Positions 14,941 to 21,923 of a stretch of DNA of 37,665 nt are shown one piece after another. Source of the DNA: a virus. Where the stretch lies: positions 1-37,665 of IMG/VR virus record IMGVR_UViG_3300032665_000097. One strand, given 5' to 3'. A program made the position numbers and the translations under genes. Under the pieces are notes generated by a model. The model saw only the letters and a list, made by a program, of their open reading frames with translations, had not been told where the DNA came from and ran no database searches. Position 1 is the stretch's first letter, and every line of letters begins with the position of its first letter.

Positions 14941-15003
14941 TCGGGGAACAGACGGTTATGGGGATTTATCTCCCGAAGATGAACCCATACCCTTCGCCAC
15001 CGA
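14941..15003 (-). ncRNA. Y-RNA-like element C (third copy)
   Basis: The 5' strand TCGG-T-GG-CGAAG faces the 3' strand TTCC-CCGA. TCGG/CCGA pairs perfectly and GG/CC continues the helix next to the conserved CGAAG. An inner helix GGT-ATGGG pairs with CCCAT-A-ACC and carries a loop with CATCTTCGG. The GGCGAAGG sequence matches the conserved GNCGAA-G type Ro-binding side of Y RNAs as I recall it. It is 63 nt long and ends 27 bases before the Ro60 ATG. Confidence 0.7.
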
Positions 15004-15030
15004 ATTTAAAACTAACTCAAACAAAACTAC

Positions 15031-15089
15031 TGCGGGAATAAACGACTACGGAGTATTTTTCAAGAAGTATCCGCAATCTTCGCCACGCA
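15031..15089 (-). ncRNA. Y-RNA-like element B (second copy)
   Basis: TGCG-T-GG-CGAAG at the 5' side faces ATT-CC-CGCA at the 3' side, with the closing pair TGCG/CGCA different from the other two copies yet fully complementary. The interior forms a hairpin from TGCGGA and TCCGTA. At 59 nt it is the shortest and most divergent copy, sharing the helix core but not the CATCTTC loop. Confidence 0.65.
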
Positions 15090-15101
15090 TTTCAAACCAA
15101 A

Positions 15102-15162
15102 GGTGGGAACAAGCAGGATTGGCTTTTCATTTAGAAGATGAAACCAAGCCCTTCGCCACACC
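15102..15162 (-). ncRNA. Y-RNA-like element A (first copy)
   Basis: GGTG-T-GG-CGAAG pairs with TT-CC-CACC: GGTG/CACC and GG/CC, with GAAG opposite CTTG, and a further GG/CC before the inner hairpin GGCT-TGG-TTTCAT / ATGAAA-AGCC. The 3' strand (CCTGCTTGTTCCCACC) resembles the CTGCACTTGAC side of human Y1 RNA, and GGCGAAGG its CCGAAGG side. The predicted transcription start lies about two bases upstream. There is no obvious tRNA-like module, so it is a minimal Y form. Confidence 0.7.
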
Positions 15163-15170
15163 ATGAGCGA

Positions 15171-15200
15171 ATCTTAGCGCCACGTTAAAACGCTTGTCAA
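15171..15200 (-). promoter_or_regulatory. Sigma70-type promoter for the Y-like RNAs and Ro60 operon
   Basis: On the minus strand a perfect -35 TTGACA (15200-15195) is followed after 18 bases by TAAGAT (15176-15171) as -10. Initiation about seven bases later falls at 15164, just before element A. It would drive the whole minus-strand operon down to the spanins. Confidence 0.75.
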
Positions 15201-15228
15201 CAACTTTTTTTTGTGCCAACATGCCGCC

Positions 15229-15390
15229 ATGCTAACACCATCACAACGCAAGGCATTATCTGCCATCGGGCGCATGGGCGGCATAGCCCGCGCTAAGTCC
15301 TTGACTAAAAAGAGGCGGCGCGAAATCGCCCGCAAAGCTGGCTCGGCGCCGAAGAAAAAACGCAATGGAGTCCGGCGTGATCCAGCTTAG
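15229..15390 (+). CDS. Small basic phage protein, 53 aa
   Basis: The frame reads MLTPSQRKALSAIGRMGGIA then RAKSLTKKRRREIARKAGS and ends after a lysine-rich stretch. The ARAKSLT-x-x-RRREIARKA motif is common in small basic phage proteins that probably bind nucleic acid. It overlaps the helicase start by 26 bases. No strong ribosome-binding site precedes the ATG. It is the first gene of the rightward replication operon and lies divergent to the Ro60 promoter. Confidence 0.7.
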   Translation: MLTPSQRKALSAIGRMGGIARAKSLTKKRRREIARKAGSAPKKKRNGVRRDPA

Positions 15391-16768
15391 GGATTATCAA
15401 ATCGACATGATCGACCGCACCCGCGCCGCACTCAAGCGAGTTAGGGCGGTCGCAATGGTCGCAGCTACGGGTTCAGGTAAAACGAGCATCGCCAGCCGGA
15501 TGCTGAAAACGTGTTCAGACAAGGGGCATGGCGCATGGTTCCTCTGTCATCGCAGGGAACTCATCACGCAATCCGCCATCACGTTCGCCAAGGCCGGCGT
15601 TGATCACGGCATCGTTGCAGCAGGATTCGACGGCGACCGGAAAAAACTGGTGCAGATTTGTTCGGTGCAGACATTGGCGCGCAGATGGCATCTGCTGGAA
15701 CGCCCGAAACTGATTATCTGGGACGAGGCTCATCACTGCGCCGCGACGACCTACGACACGATTTACAAACAGTTTCCCGATGCAGTGCATATCGGTTTGA
15801 CCGCATCGCCTGTGCGCTTGGACGGAACCGGACTCGGCGCATGGTTTCAGGAAATTGTTGAAGGTCCGCCCGTGCGCGAGTTGATTGACGCGGGCTACCT
15901 GTCCGATTACCGCCTGTTCGCGCCGAAAACGATGGACACTGCGGGCGTGCATACGCGGTATGGGGATTTCGTGAAATCGGAATTGTCAAAAATTGCCGAC
16001 AAGCCGAAAATCACGGGCGATGCGATTTCGCATTATCGGAAGTATTGCAGTGGCAAGCGTGCGTTGATATTCGCGGTTTCGATTGAACACTCGCTGCATA
16101 TCGTTCAGCAATTTAACGATGCGGGCATTCGCGCCGAACACGTCGATGGCACGACGCAATCAGGCGAACGCGATGCGATATTCCGGCGATTTACAAAAGG
16201 AGAAACCCTTGCGCTATCCAATGTTGAAATTGCGTCCGAAGGCGTCGATATACCTGCCGTCGAAGCCGCAATCCTTTTACGCCCGACGCAATCGCTGGGG
16301 ATGTATCTGCAGCAGGTCGGACGAGCGTTACGGCCGGCGCCAGGAAAATCTCACGCGATCATCCTCGATCACGCTGGGAACGCTTTCCGTCATGGACTAC
16401 CTGACGACGTTCGAGAATGGTCATTACTCGGAACACAAACAAAAAAATCGGCTGCCGACCCCGATGACATCAAAGTAAAACAGTGCCCCGTCTGCTATGC
16501 CACCGTCGCGGCGTATAAATCGGAGTGCCGTCACTGCGGGCATAAATTCGTTCCGGTCGGCCGCGAGATTGAAACCGTCGAAGGCGAACTGTCGGAAGTG
16601 GACATCGAAATGCAGCGCCAAGCTGCGCGAATTGAGCAGGCGAGCGCGCAGTCGTTGGATGAACTGATCCGCATCGGAACATTGCGCGGGTATCGAAACC
16701 CTGCTGCTTGGGCAACCCATGTTTGGACTGCGCGGGCGGCGAAGATTAAACAGAGGGCGACAGCATGA
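15365..16768 (+). CDS. SF2 DEAH-type helicase with zinc ribbon, 467 aa
   Basis: An ATP-driven DNA helicase or translocase. Motif I ATGSGKT is at residues 34-40, motif II DEAH at 120-123, motif III TASP at 146-149 and motif VI QQVGRALRP near 317-325. A zinc-ribbon (CPVC...CRHCGH) follows near 377-397, then a helical tail. The start could be ATG 15365 or GTG 15377; the latter has GGAG six bases upstream. It heads the operon that includes nuclease, methylase and VapE-like genes, consistent with replication or recombination. Confidence 0.9.
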   Translation: MESGVIQLRDYQIDMIDRTRAALKRVRAVAMVAATGSGKTSIASRMLKTCSDKGHGAWFLCHRRELITQSAITFAKAGVDHGIVAAGFDGDRKKLVQICSVQTLARRWHLLERPKLIIWDEAHHCAATTYDTIYKQFPDAVHIGLTASPVRLDGTGLGAWFQEIVEGPPVRELIDAGYLSDYRLFAPKTMDTAGVHTRYGDFVKSELSKIADKPKITGDAISHYRKYCSGKRALIFAVSIEHSLHIVQQFNDAGIRAEHVDGTTQSGERDAIFRRFTKGETLALSNVEIASEGVDIPAVEAAILLRPTQSLGMYLQQVGRALRPAPGKSHAIILDHAGNAFRHGLPDDVREWSLLGTQTKKSAADPDDIKVKQCPVCYATVAAYKSECRHCGHKFVPVGREIETVEGELSEVDIEMQRQAARIEQASAQSLDELIRIGTLRGYRNPAAWATHVWTARAAKIKQRATA

Positions 16769-16968
16769 GTTCACAACCGGGTTATTTATTTTTGGTCACG
16801 GTCATGGTGCGATACTCCGTTACTCCGTGTCCGTTTTTACCAAATGCCCCCTATACGATTACGGAACGAGCACTAAGTGCCGTAGATGCCGCATTTCAAG
16901 TGAATCTGCGTTACAGAAAATCGCACGGTTATGAAGATATAGTAACTAACGTGGAGTTAGCAGCATGA
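16765..16968 (+). CDS. Hypothetical protein, 67 aa
   Basis: Starts MSSQPGYLFLVTVMVRYS in an ATGA overlap with the helicase stop, and ends in an ATGA overlap with the next start. Contains a short hydrophobic N-terminal strand and a polar C-terminal helix (ITERALSAVDAAFQVNLRYR). Function unknown; double coupling supports its reality. Confidence 0.65.
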   Translation: MSSQPGYLFLVTVMVRYSVTPCPFLPNAPYTITERALSAVDAAFQVNLRYRKSHGYEDIVTNVELAA

Positions 16969-17396
16969 ACGATTGCACCACCACCCAAGCTATGAGTGGG
17001 GCGCGTCCGGCCACGGACGGTAATAACCATAGCAGCGGCAGCACGGAATCCTCCCTAACGAAAACTCCGTGTGATGCCGCACCCATATTCGGATTGCTGT
17101 CACAGCCGACAGTGATCCCGCGCAACGCCAGAACGATAAAATTTGACGACACCGGAAAACAGGTTAATCTAGGCGGTCGTCCGATTCGTTCTGTGCATGA
17201 AATCGCGGAGAAGCATCGCATCCGAAAAGAATTCCTTGAAAACAGGAAAAAGAACCGGATAAAACATATCAGCGTGCAGTTGAATAAATCAAAGCGGCGC
17301 ATGAAATTGATCGCGCAGAATTGCGCCAGATGGCAGCGTGAATTGGATGAATTGACGGGGGTGAAAAATGAACATGGAAGTAAGCCCAGCGTATAA
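16965..17396 (+). CDS. Basic hypothetical protein, 143 aa
   Basis: The N-terminal 50 residues are Ser/Thr-rich and disordered. The C-terminal half is basic and helical (GGRPIRSVHEIAEKHRIRKE, LNKSKRRMKLIAQNCARWQR), suggesting nucleic-acid binding. It is coupled by ATGA to the previous gene and overlaps the next by 29 bases. No specific family is recognised. Confidence 0.65.
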   Translation: MNDCTTTQAMSGARPATDGNNHSSGSTESSLTKTPCDAAPIFGLLSQPTVIPRNARTIKFDDTGKQVNLGGRPIRSVHEIAEKHRIRKEFLENRKKNRIKHISVQLNKSKRRMKLIAQNCARWQRELDELTGVKNEHGSKPSV

Positions 17397-17544
17397 GAAG
17401 AAAAATAATCAAGGAAAGTGGAAATTTTATTGCCTGATTCACGGATACCACACTGGAAAAAAGTGCATTCATTGCGAAAATTATAGTTTGAAAATGAAAC
17501 GCGAGTCGGCAAATCTTGGCGACTATTTACCATTACCGGAGTGA
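17368..17544 (+). CDS. Small zinc-binding-like protein, 58 aa
   Basis: The frame reads MNMEVSPAYKKKNNQGKWKF, then YCLIHGYHTGKKCIHCENY, and a polar tail ending LPLPE. Cys, two His and a CxxC give a plausible zinc site. It is lysine-rich and A/T-rich compared with neighbours. The stop codon lies four bases before the next ATG, and GGAGTG near its end serves as the next ribosome-binding site. Confidence 0.7.
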   Translation: MNMEVSPAYKKKNNQGKWKFYCLIHGYHTGKKCIHCENYSLKMKRESANLGDYLPLPE

Positions 17545-17548
17545 AAAA

Positions 17549-17860
17549 ATGCTGGAAAATGATGCGAAGTCGAAGTGGTGCCCGATGGTGAAATCGGTTA
17601 ATTTTTCATTCGCTCAAGACGGTTCTATTGATGGCGACCCAAAAGAAATGGTCGCGGTATCTGGAATGCCGCACAACAGATTGGTGATAGGGAAACCAAG
17701 AGAATCCCATCTTTTAGACGGATTGAATTGCATCGGCTCCGCGTGCATGATGTTCCGCGAAATCAAACAACCCGGCCACACGCACGGTCACGGCGATACG
17801 GTCACGAAAACCGAGGAAACGGTGATCGCTGTTTACTGCGGGCTGGCGGGGAAACCGTGA
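17549..17860 (+). CDS. Conserved phage protein with KWCP/CIGSACM motifs, 103 aa
   Basis: KSKWCPMVKSVNF, then NCIGSACMMFREI and YCGLAGKP are the landmarks of a family seen in many phage early regions. The cysteines suggest a metal site. ATG 17549 has GGAGTG upstream and fits the family start; the longer frame overlaps the preceding gene. Its stop shares GTGA with the next start. Function not established. Confidence 0.8.
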   Translation: MLENDAKSKWCPMVKSVNFSFAQDGSIDGDPKEMVAVSGMPHNRLVIGKPRESHLLDGLNCIGSACMMFREIKQPGHTHGHGDTVTKTEETVIAVYCGLAGKP

Positions 17861-18039
17861 CCGATACGAGTTCGGAAGAATTCCGCCACCTGTGCGAAAC
17901 GTACTACGTCGCCAGAATGGAACCGAACCGGCGCACGGAATACATGAACGGAGTCGAGAAAAAACGCGGGCTAGCGGCGGCGAATCGGTTGCGGAATGAT
18001 GTGGCGGATATCATTTCAGAACGCGCAGACGTGATATGA
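17857..18039 (+). CDS. Conserved small phage protein, 60 aa
   Basis: Starts with GTG 17857 (GTGA overlap). The sequence DTSSEEFRHLCETYYVARM, YMNGVEKKRGLAAANRLRND is typical of a short helical family common in phages of proteobacteria. It ends in an ATGA overlap with the nuclease gene. Function unknown. Confidence 0.78.
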   Translation: MTDTSSEEFRHLCETYYVARMEPNRRTEYMNGVEKKRGLAAANRLRNDVADIISERADVI

Positions 18040-18470
18040 AAGAAACCCCCCTCCTGCACCGAATCTCGCTCGCAGTCAGCGACCACGGCGCGCGTCTGTT
18101 TCGGAATAATACCGGACAAGGATGGACTGGCGACGCGTACGTTCATCGTGGTCCGCCGCGTCGAATCGAAATCGGCAATGGCGACGTTCTGATTCGCAGG
18201 GCGCGACCGCTGCACGCAGGTTTATGTGTCGGCTCGCCCGATCTGGCCGGTTGGCAGCAAATCACGGTAACGCCGGAAATGGTCGGCAAACGAATAGCGA
18301 TATTCGCAGGCGTCGAGGCGAAAACGGGCAAACTGAAACTCACGGTCGAGCAGCAGGCGTTTCAATCTGCGGTGAATCATGCCGGCGGCGTTGCCATTAC
18401 CGCGCGCGAGGATACTGACGCCGCGGCTGAGATTAAAATTCAATTCCTGCGGAATCTCGCGGGGCAGTAA
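18036..18470 (+). CDS. VRR-NUC domain nuclease, 144 aa
   Basis: A small stand-alone VRR-NUC endonuclease of the PD-(D/E)xK superfamily. Seen in order: LFRNNTGQGW (residues 21-30), GSPDLAGW with the metal-binding Asp, IAIFAGVEAKTG with the E-x-K pair, and EQQAFQSAVNHAGGVA. This order and the 144-aa length match phage VRR-NUC proteins, which act on branched or structured DNA. It precedes a DNA methylase and a VapE-like gene, fitting a replication or recombination role. Confidence 0.87.
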   Translation: MKETPLLHRISLAVSDHGARLFRNNTGQGWTGDAYVHRGPPRRIEIGNGDVLIRRARPLHAGLCVGSPDLAGWQQITVTPEMVGKRIAIFAGVEAKTGKLKLTVEQQAFQSAVNHAGGVAITAREDTDAAAEIKIQFLRNLAGQ

Positions 18471-18490
18471 TTAACGGGGGGATGTATAGA

Positions 18491-19528
18491 ATGCCGACGA
18501 TCATTGGCAATTGCCTTGATGTTTTGCCGACGCTGGAATCGGGTAGCGTGAATTGCTGCGTGACTTCGCCGCCGTATTGGGGTCTGCGCGACTATGGAAA
18601 CGCGGCGCAGTTAGGGCTTGAGAAAACGCCGGAAGAATACGTTGCCAAGATGGTGGCCGTGTTCCGCGAGGTTAAGCGCGTTCTGCGGGATGATGGGACG
18701 CTGTGGCTGAATCTTGGGGATAGTTATTTCAGCGACACAAAAGGCAGCGGCGGACCAAGCGAAAAACAGGACAGCAACGCCGGTTCACGTTATGAGCCAA
18801 AGCGGTTTGAGCATAGCGTTTTGAAGTCGAAAGACCTGTGCGGCATCCCGTGGCGCGTCGCCTTCGCCCTTCAAGCCGATGGCTGGTATCTGCGGCAGGA
18901 CATCATCTGGCACAAGCCGAACCCGATGCCGGAGTCCGTAACCGACCGTTGCACCAAGAGTCACGAATACATTTTCCTTCTGTCGAAGTCGGAGCGGTAT
19001 TACTTCGATGCGGCAGCGATTGCCGAGCCGCTGGCCGAAGGCAGTATTGATCGTTTATCGCAGCCAGGCCTTGACGAGCAGGCCGGCAGTGATCGCGTGC
19101 CGGGGAAAACGAACGGCAACATGAAGGCGGTCGGCAAGCGTCCGCACGGCATCGTTCGCAATCGGGAACTTGGTTACGACAGTAAAGAAAACGCGCTGCG
19201 CGGCAAAACCGGCCTGAATCCTGACGGCATCAGCGAGGGCATGCTGGAATTGCCGCCGGCCACGCGCAACAAGCGCAGCGTCTGGACCGTCACCACCAAG
19301 CCGTTCAGCGGCGCGCACTTCGCCACGTTCCCGCCCGACTTGATACAGCCGTGCATTCTTGCGGGCTGTCCTGTCGGCGGCATGGTGCTCGACCCCTTCG
19401 GCGGTTCAGGAACGACCGGCCAAGTCGCTGAATCTCTCGGCAGGCAATGGACTCTGATCGAACTCAATCCAGAATACGGGAAATTGATCGTTCAGCGCAC
19501 TTCTCAAATCGGACTGGAACTGGTGTGA
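18491..19528 (+). CDS. Site-specific DNA methyltransferase, 345 aa
   Basis: It transfers a methyl group from S-adenosylmethionine to an amino group of a DNA base. Catalytic motif IV TSPPYW is at residues 25-30 and the AdoMet-binding motif DPFGGSGTT at 301-309, so the order is that of the beta group. SPPYW suits either N4-cytosine or N6-adenine methylation. No restriction partner is adjacent, so it looks like an orphan phage methylase that may mask sites from host restriction. ATG 18491 is favoured since G-rich GGGGGG then sits at proper distance. Confidence 0.9.
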   Translation: MPTIIGNCLDVLPTLESGSVNCCVTSPPYWGLRDYGNAAQLGLEKTPEEYVAKMVAVFREVKRVLRDDGTLWLNLGDSYFSDTKGSGGPSEKQDSNAGSRYEPKRFEHSVLKSKDLCGIPWRVAFALQADGWYLRQDIIWHKPNPMPESVTDRCTKSHEYIFLLSKSERYYFDAAAIAEPLAEGSIDRLSQPGLDEQAGSDRVPGKTNGNMKAVGKRPHGIVRNRELGYDSKENALRGKTGLNPDGISEGMLELPPATRNKRSVWTVTTKPFSGAHFATFPPDLIQPCILAGCPVGGMVLDPFGGSGTTGQVAESLGRQWTLIELNPEYGKLIVQRTSQIGLELV

Positions 19529-21354
19529 TTTACCGACAACAGCAAGTCGAGGCGCACTTATCCTCCGGGCGCGCTGTATTCGTCTGCGCGACCACTGAGG
19601 ACGCCGACGCACTGATCGCCAAGGGGTGTGTGGCAACGGTCCCGAACGGCGAGTGGCCCCGTATTTTCGACGGGCGGAAAATCATCGCGGTCGGCAAACC
19701 GGATTTTTCGGCCAGTATCCAAGTCATTCTGTCGGAAATGGGCGCCGACGTGGTGCGGCTGGACCCGAAAATCGCCGCCGAATCCGATCGGGCTGGTATC
19801 TTGGCTGAGGTACAGCGGCTTTTTAGCGCGCCGCGGGAACCTGCATCACCGCCAGCGCCGGCAACCCCAGAACCATCGCCAGAACCCGAATCAATCAATC
19901 CTGACACGCTTTCCGATCGGGATTTCGACGACTGGTGGACCAATATCAGCGACGATGCGCGCGCGGCACTGCCCGCCAAGGACAGAAAACGCTATATCGC
20001 CCGGAAAAAGAAACTCGCCCCGTGGGTCATGGATACGCCGCCCAAGGAGCCCCGTAAACGCGGCCGGCCGGCGCAATCCGCCCCACAATCCTCCCCCAAT
20101 GAACCGGAACACATGCCGGCCGAGTCAGAAACCCCGTCAGACGCCCCGATAGCGCGCGCATACGGCTCGCTGGCAGCACGCTGGGCGGAATTGGGGCTAT
20201 CCTGCGCCAGTAACGGCACGCCGCACGCCAACGCCAGCAACGCGCTGTACGTCCTGCAGCGCGACCCTTCCCTGCTTGGACAGGTCTGGTATGACACGTT
20301 TCTGCAGCGTATCCAGACCGATACCGCCGCCCCGCGCGAGTGGAACGACGGCGACGACATCCGGTTGATGATTTACATGCAGCGGGATCTCGCGATTCAC
20401 CGCATGTCCGTCGAAACGGTGCGATCGGCGGTCATTCACATGGCGCAGAACGATAAACGGAACTGCCTGCAGGAAACGCTTGCCCAGCTTCCGCTCTGGG
20501 ATAACACGCAGCGGCTGGCGACATTCTTCCACGACGCATTCGGCGCCAAAAACAACGCCTATACGCAAGCGGTCGGGCAGAATTTCTGGAAAATGCTCGT
20601 AGCCCGCGCCATGCGTCCGGGATGCAAGGTCGATAATATGGTCGTGCTCGAAGGCGCCCAAGGGTTAGGCAAATCGCAAGCCTGTTTTGCCATCGTCGGC
20701 AAGGATTTCTTCAGCGAGGCACACGAACAGATCGACAACAAGGACTTCTTTATTGCACTGCAAGGTAAATGGCTGGTTGAAGTCACTGAAATGGACGCGT
20801 TTTCCAAGGCCGGCATCACGAAAGTCAAGCAAGTCGTCACCTGTAAAGTCGATCGCTACCGCACGCCCTACGGTAAACACGCCGAGGACCATCCGCGGCA
20901 GTCCGTATTCATCGGCACCACGAATAAAGACGATTGGAACCGCGACGACACGGGAGCGCGTCGATTCTGGCCGATCCGCTGCACAGACATCAACCTGGAT
21001 TACATCCGGCAGAACCGGAACCAGTTATTCGCCGAGGCGATCTACCGGCTGAAACAGGGCGAGGATTGGCACTCGATGCCGAGTCTGGAAACGAAAGCCG
21101 AGCAGCGCGAACGCTACACCGATGACCCGTGGGCGGCGTCGACAATGGAATACCTGGTCGGCAAGAACGACGTGACGACGCAGGAAATTCTGGACGACGC
21201 GGTTAAATTGCCCACCAACCGGCAGCAGCGACCGGACGTGTCCCGAATCGTGGCGATTCTCCGCATGGCTGGCTGGGTCAAGGGCGCACAGCAGCGTCGA
21301 AATGGGGTCGTGCGGAATATCTGGGTGCGCCCCGTGGATAAACCCGAATCCTGA
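19525..21354 (+). CDS. VapE-like primase/helicase protein, 609 aa
   Basis: GTG 19525 lies in a GTGA overlap with the methylase stop. Residues 1-110 are a small N-terminal alpha/beta domain (VFVCATTEDADALIAKG), then a proline-rich linker. The C-terminal half is a virulence-associated E-type ATPase with Walker A GAQGLGKS at 377-384, WLVEVTEMDAFSKAGITKVK, KVDRYRTPYGK, FIGTTNKDDW and TGARRFWPI. This fold is found in phage replication proteins that unwind DNA at the fork, often with primase. A primase active site is not evident in the N-terminal half. Confidence 0.87.
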   Translation: MIYRQQQVEAHLSSGRAVFVCATTEDADALIAKGCVATVPNGEWPRIFDGRKIIAVGKPDFSASIQVILSEMGADVVRLDPKIAAESDRAGILAEVQRLFSAPREPASPPAPATPEPSPEPESINPDTLSDRDFDDWWTNISDDARAALPAKDRKRYIARKKKLAPWVMDTPPKEPRKRGRPAQSAPQSSPNEPEHMPAESETPSDAPIARAYGSLAARWAELGLSCASNGTPHANASNALYVLQRDPSLLGQVWYDTFLQRIQTDTAAPREWNDGDDIRLMIYMQRDLAIHRMSVETVRSAVIHMAQNDKRNCLQETLAQLPLWDNTQRLATFFHDAFGAKNNAYTQAVGQNFWKMLVARAMRPGCKVDNMVVLEGAQGLGKSQACFAIVGKDFFSEAHEQIDNKDFFIALQGKWLVEVTEMDAFSKAGITKVKQVVTCKVDRYRTPYGKHAEDHPRQSVFIGTTNKDDWNRDDTGARRFWPIRCTDINLDYIRQNRNQLFAEAIYRLKQGEDWHSMPSLETKAEQRERYTDDPWAASTMEYLVGKNDVTTQEILDDAVKLPTNRQQRPDVSRIVAILRMAGWVKGAQQRRNGVVRNIWVRPVDKPES

Positions 21355-21520
21355 CAGAGTTCCCGTGATGGGCCCGTTGAAAATCTTGGGGTGAAAAACG
21401 GGATTCTCCGAAATTCCGCGATACTCCGAAACGCCGTTTATGGGTAAAAATTCCGTGATGGGACGAAAATCCACCGGATAATTTGCCCCCGAAAATTGCC
21501 GAATCTTTTAAAAAGTTCCG
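21355..21520. other. Convergent intergenic segment with TTCCGTGAT-type repeats
   Basis: The VapE-like gene ends at 21354 and minus-strand genes end near 21438-21521. Four related sites are seen: TTCCCGTGATGGG (21360-21372), TTCCGCGAT (21414-21422), TTCCGTGATGGG (21451-21462) and TTCCGTCATG (21516-21525). They are irregularly spaced. Possible roles are protein-binding iterons near a replication gene or decayed repeats. No clear terminator hairpin with a T-tract was found. Confidence 0.45.
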
Positions 21521-21524
21521 TCAT
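21438..21524 (-). CDS. Candidate 28-aa microprotein
   Basis: ATG 21524 lies in an ATGA overlap with the upstream stop and the frame reads MTELFKRFGNFRGQIIRWIF then VPSRNFYP. It lies over the repeat segment, so the apparent frame may be chance. Support is limited to the coupled start and a plausible amphipathic composition. Confidence 0.25.
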   Translation of the reverse strand: MTELFKRFGNFRGQIIRWIFVPSRNFYP

Positions 21525-21751
21525 GTGAGGGCGCGCGGATCTGGGGTGGAAAATCGAGTCGGCGCCGGGTCACTGAATAACCCTCCCTGCCGCCAGTAAT
21601 CCGGGCGCATCATCGACACCGGGCGCCGATCGCGCAGCGCGTCAACGTAGGCCAGCATCCAAGCCGAACATCGGCGAGCGTGCGCCCAGTCTACCGGCGG
21701 AATGTGAACCGGGCGCACTGCAGCGCGCAGAGGCGGACCGCGGCCGCGCAC
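21521..21751 (-). CDS. Small hypothetical protein, 76 aa
   Basis: GTG 21751 starts one base after the upstream stop, with GGAG nine bases before it. The protein is Arg/Pro-rich (RPVHIPPVDWAHARRCSAWM) and then YVDALRDRRPVSMMRPDYWR, ending in a polar tail. The central Trp/His/Arg pattern looks like a real small phage protein, but no family is identified. Confidence 0.6.
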   Translation of the reverse strand: MRGRGPPLRAAVRPVHIPPVDWAHARRCSAWMLAYVDALRDRRPVSMMRPDYWRQGGLFSDPAPTRFSTPDPRALT

Positions 21752-21752
21752 G

Positions 21753-21923
21753 TCAGGACTCCATCAGTGAGCGGTAAACGCGCCCAGTCTTGCGCCAGAT
21801 ACAGGCGTAACCCCGTGGGGCATACCATAGGAACCGTTCATAGACGCGGCGCAGGCTGTCAGAGTGGAACATCATGCGGCCGGCATCGTCGCAAATCATG
21901 TAGTGCGGTCTGGGCGTCACCAT
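21753..21923 (-). CDS. Small hypothetical protein, 56 aa
   Basis: The frame begins at ATG 21923 or GTG 21920 (GTGA overlap with the beta-helix gene stop) and stops at 21753. It reads HYMICDDAGRMMFHSDSLRR, VYERFLWYAPRGYACIWRK and ends RVYRSLMES. The strongly aromatic and basic content suggests a compact small fold. Function unknown. Confidence 0.65.
   Translation of the reverse strand: MVTPRPHYMICDDAGRMMFHSDSLRRVYERFLWYAPRGYACIWRKTGRVYRSLMES

Noticed and set aside
15194-15225. Possible plus-strand promoter (TTGTCA) divergent to the Ro60 promoter
   Set aside because: The -35 has a mismatch and no acceptable -10 is found at proper spacing.
16719-16934. Alternative plus-strand frame over the helicase end
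   Set aside because: The ATGA-coupled frame at 16765-16968 is better supported on both sides.
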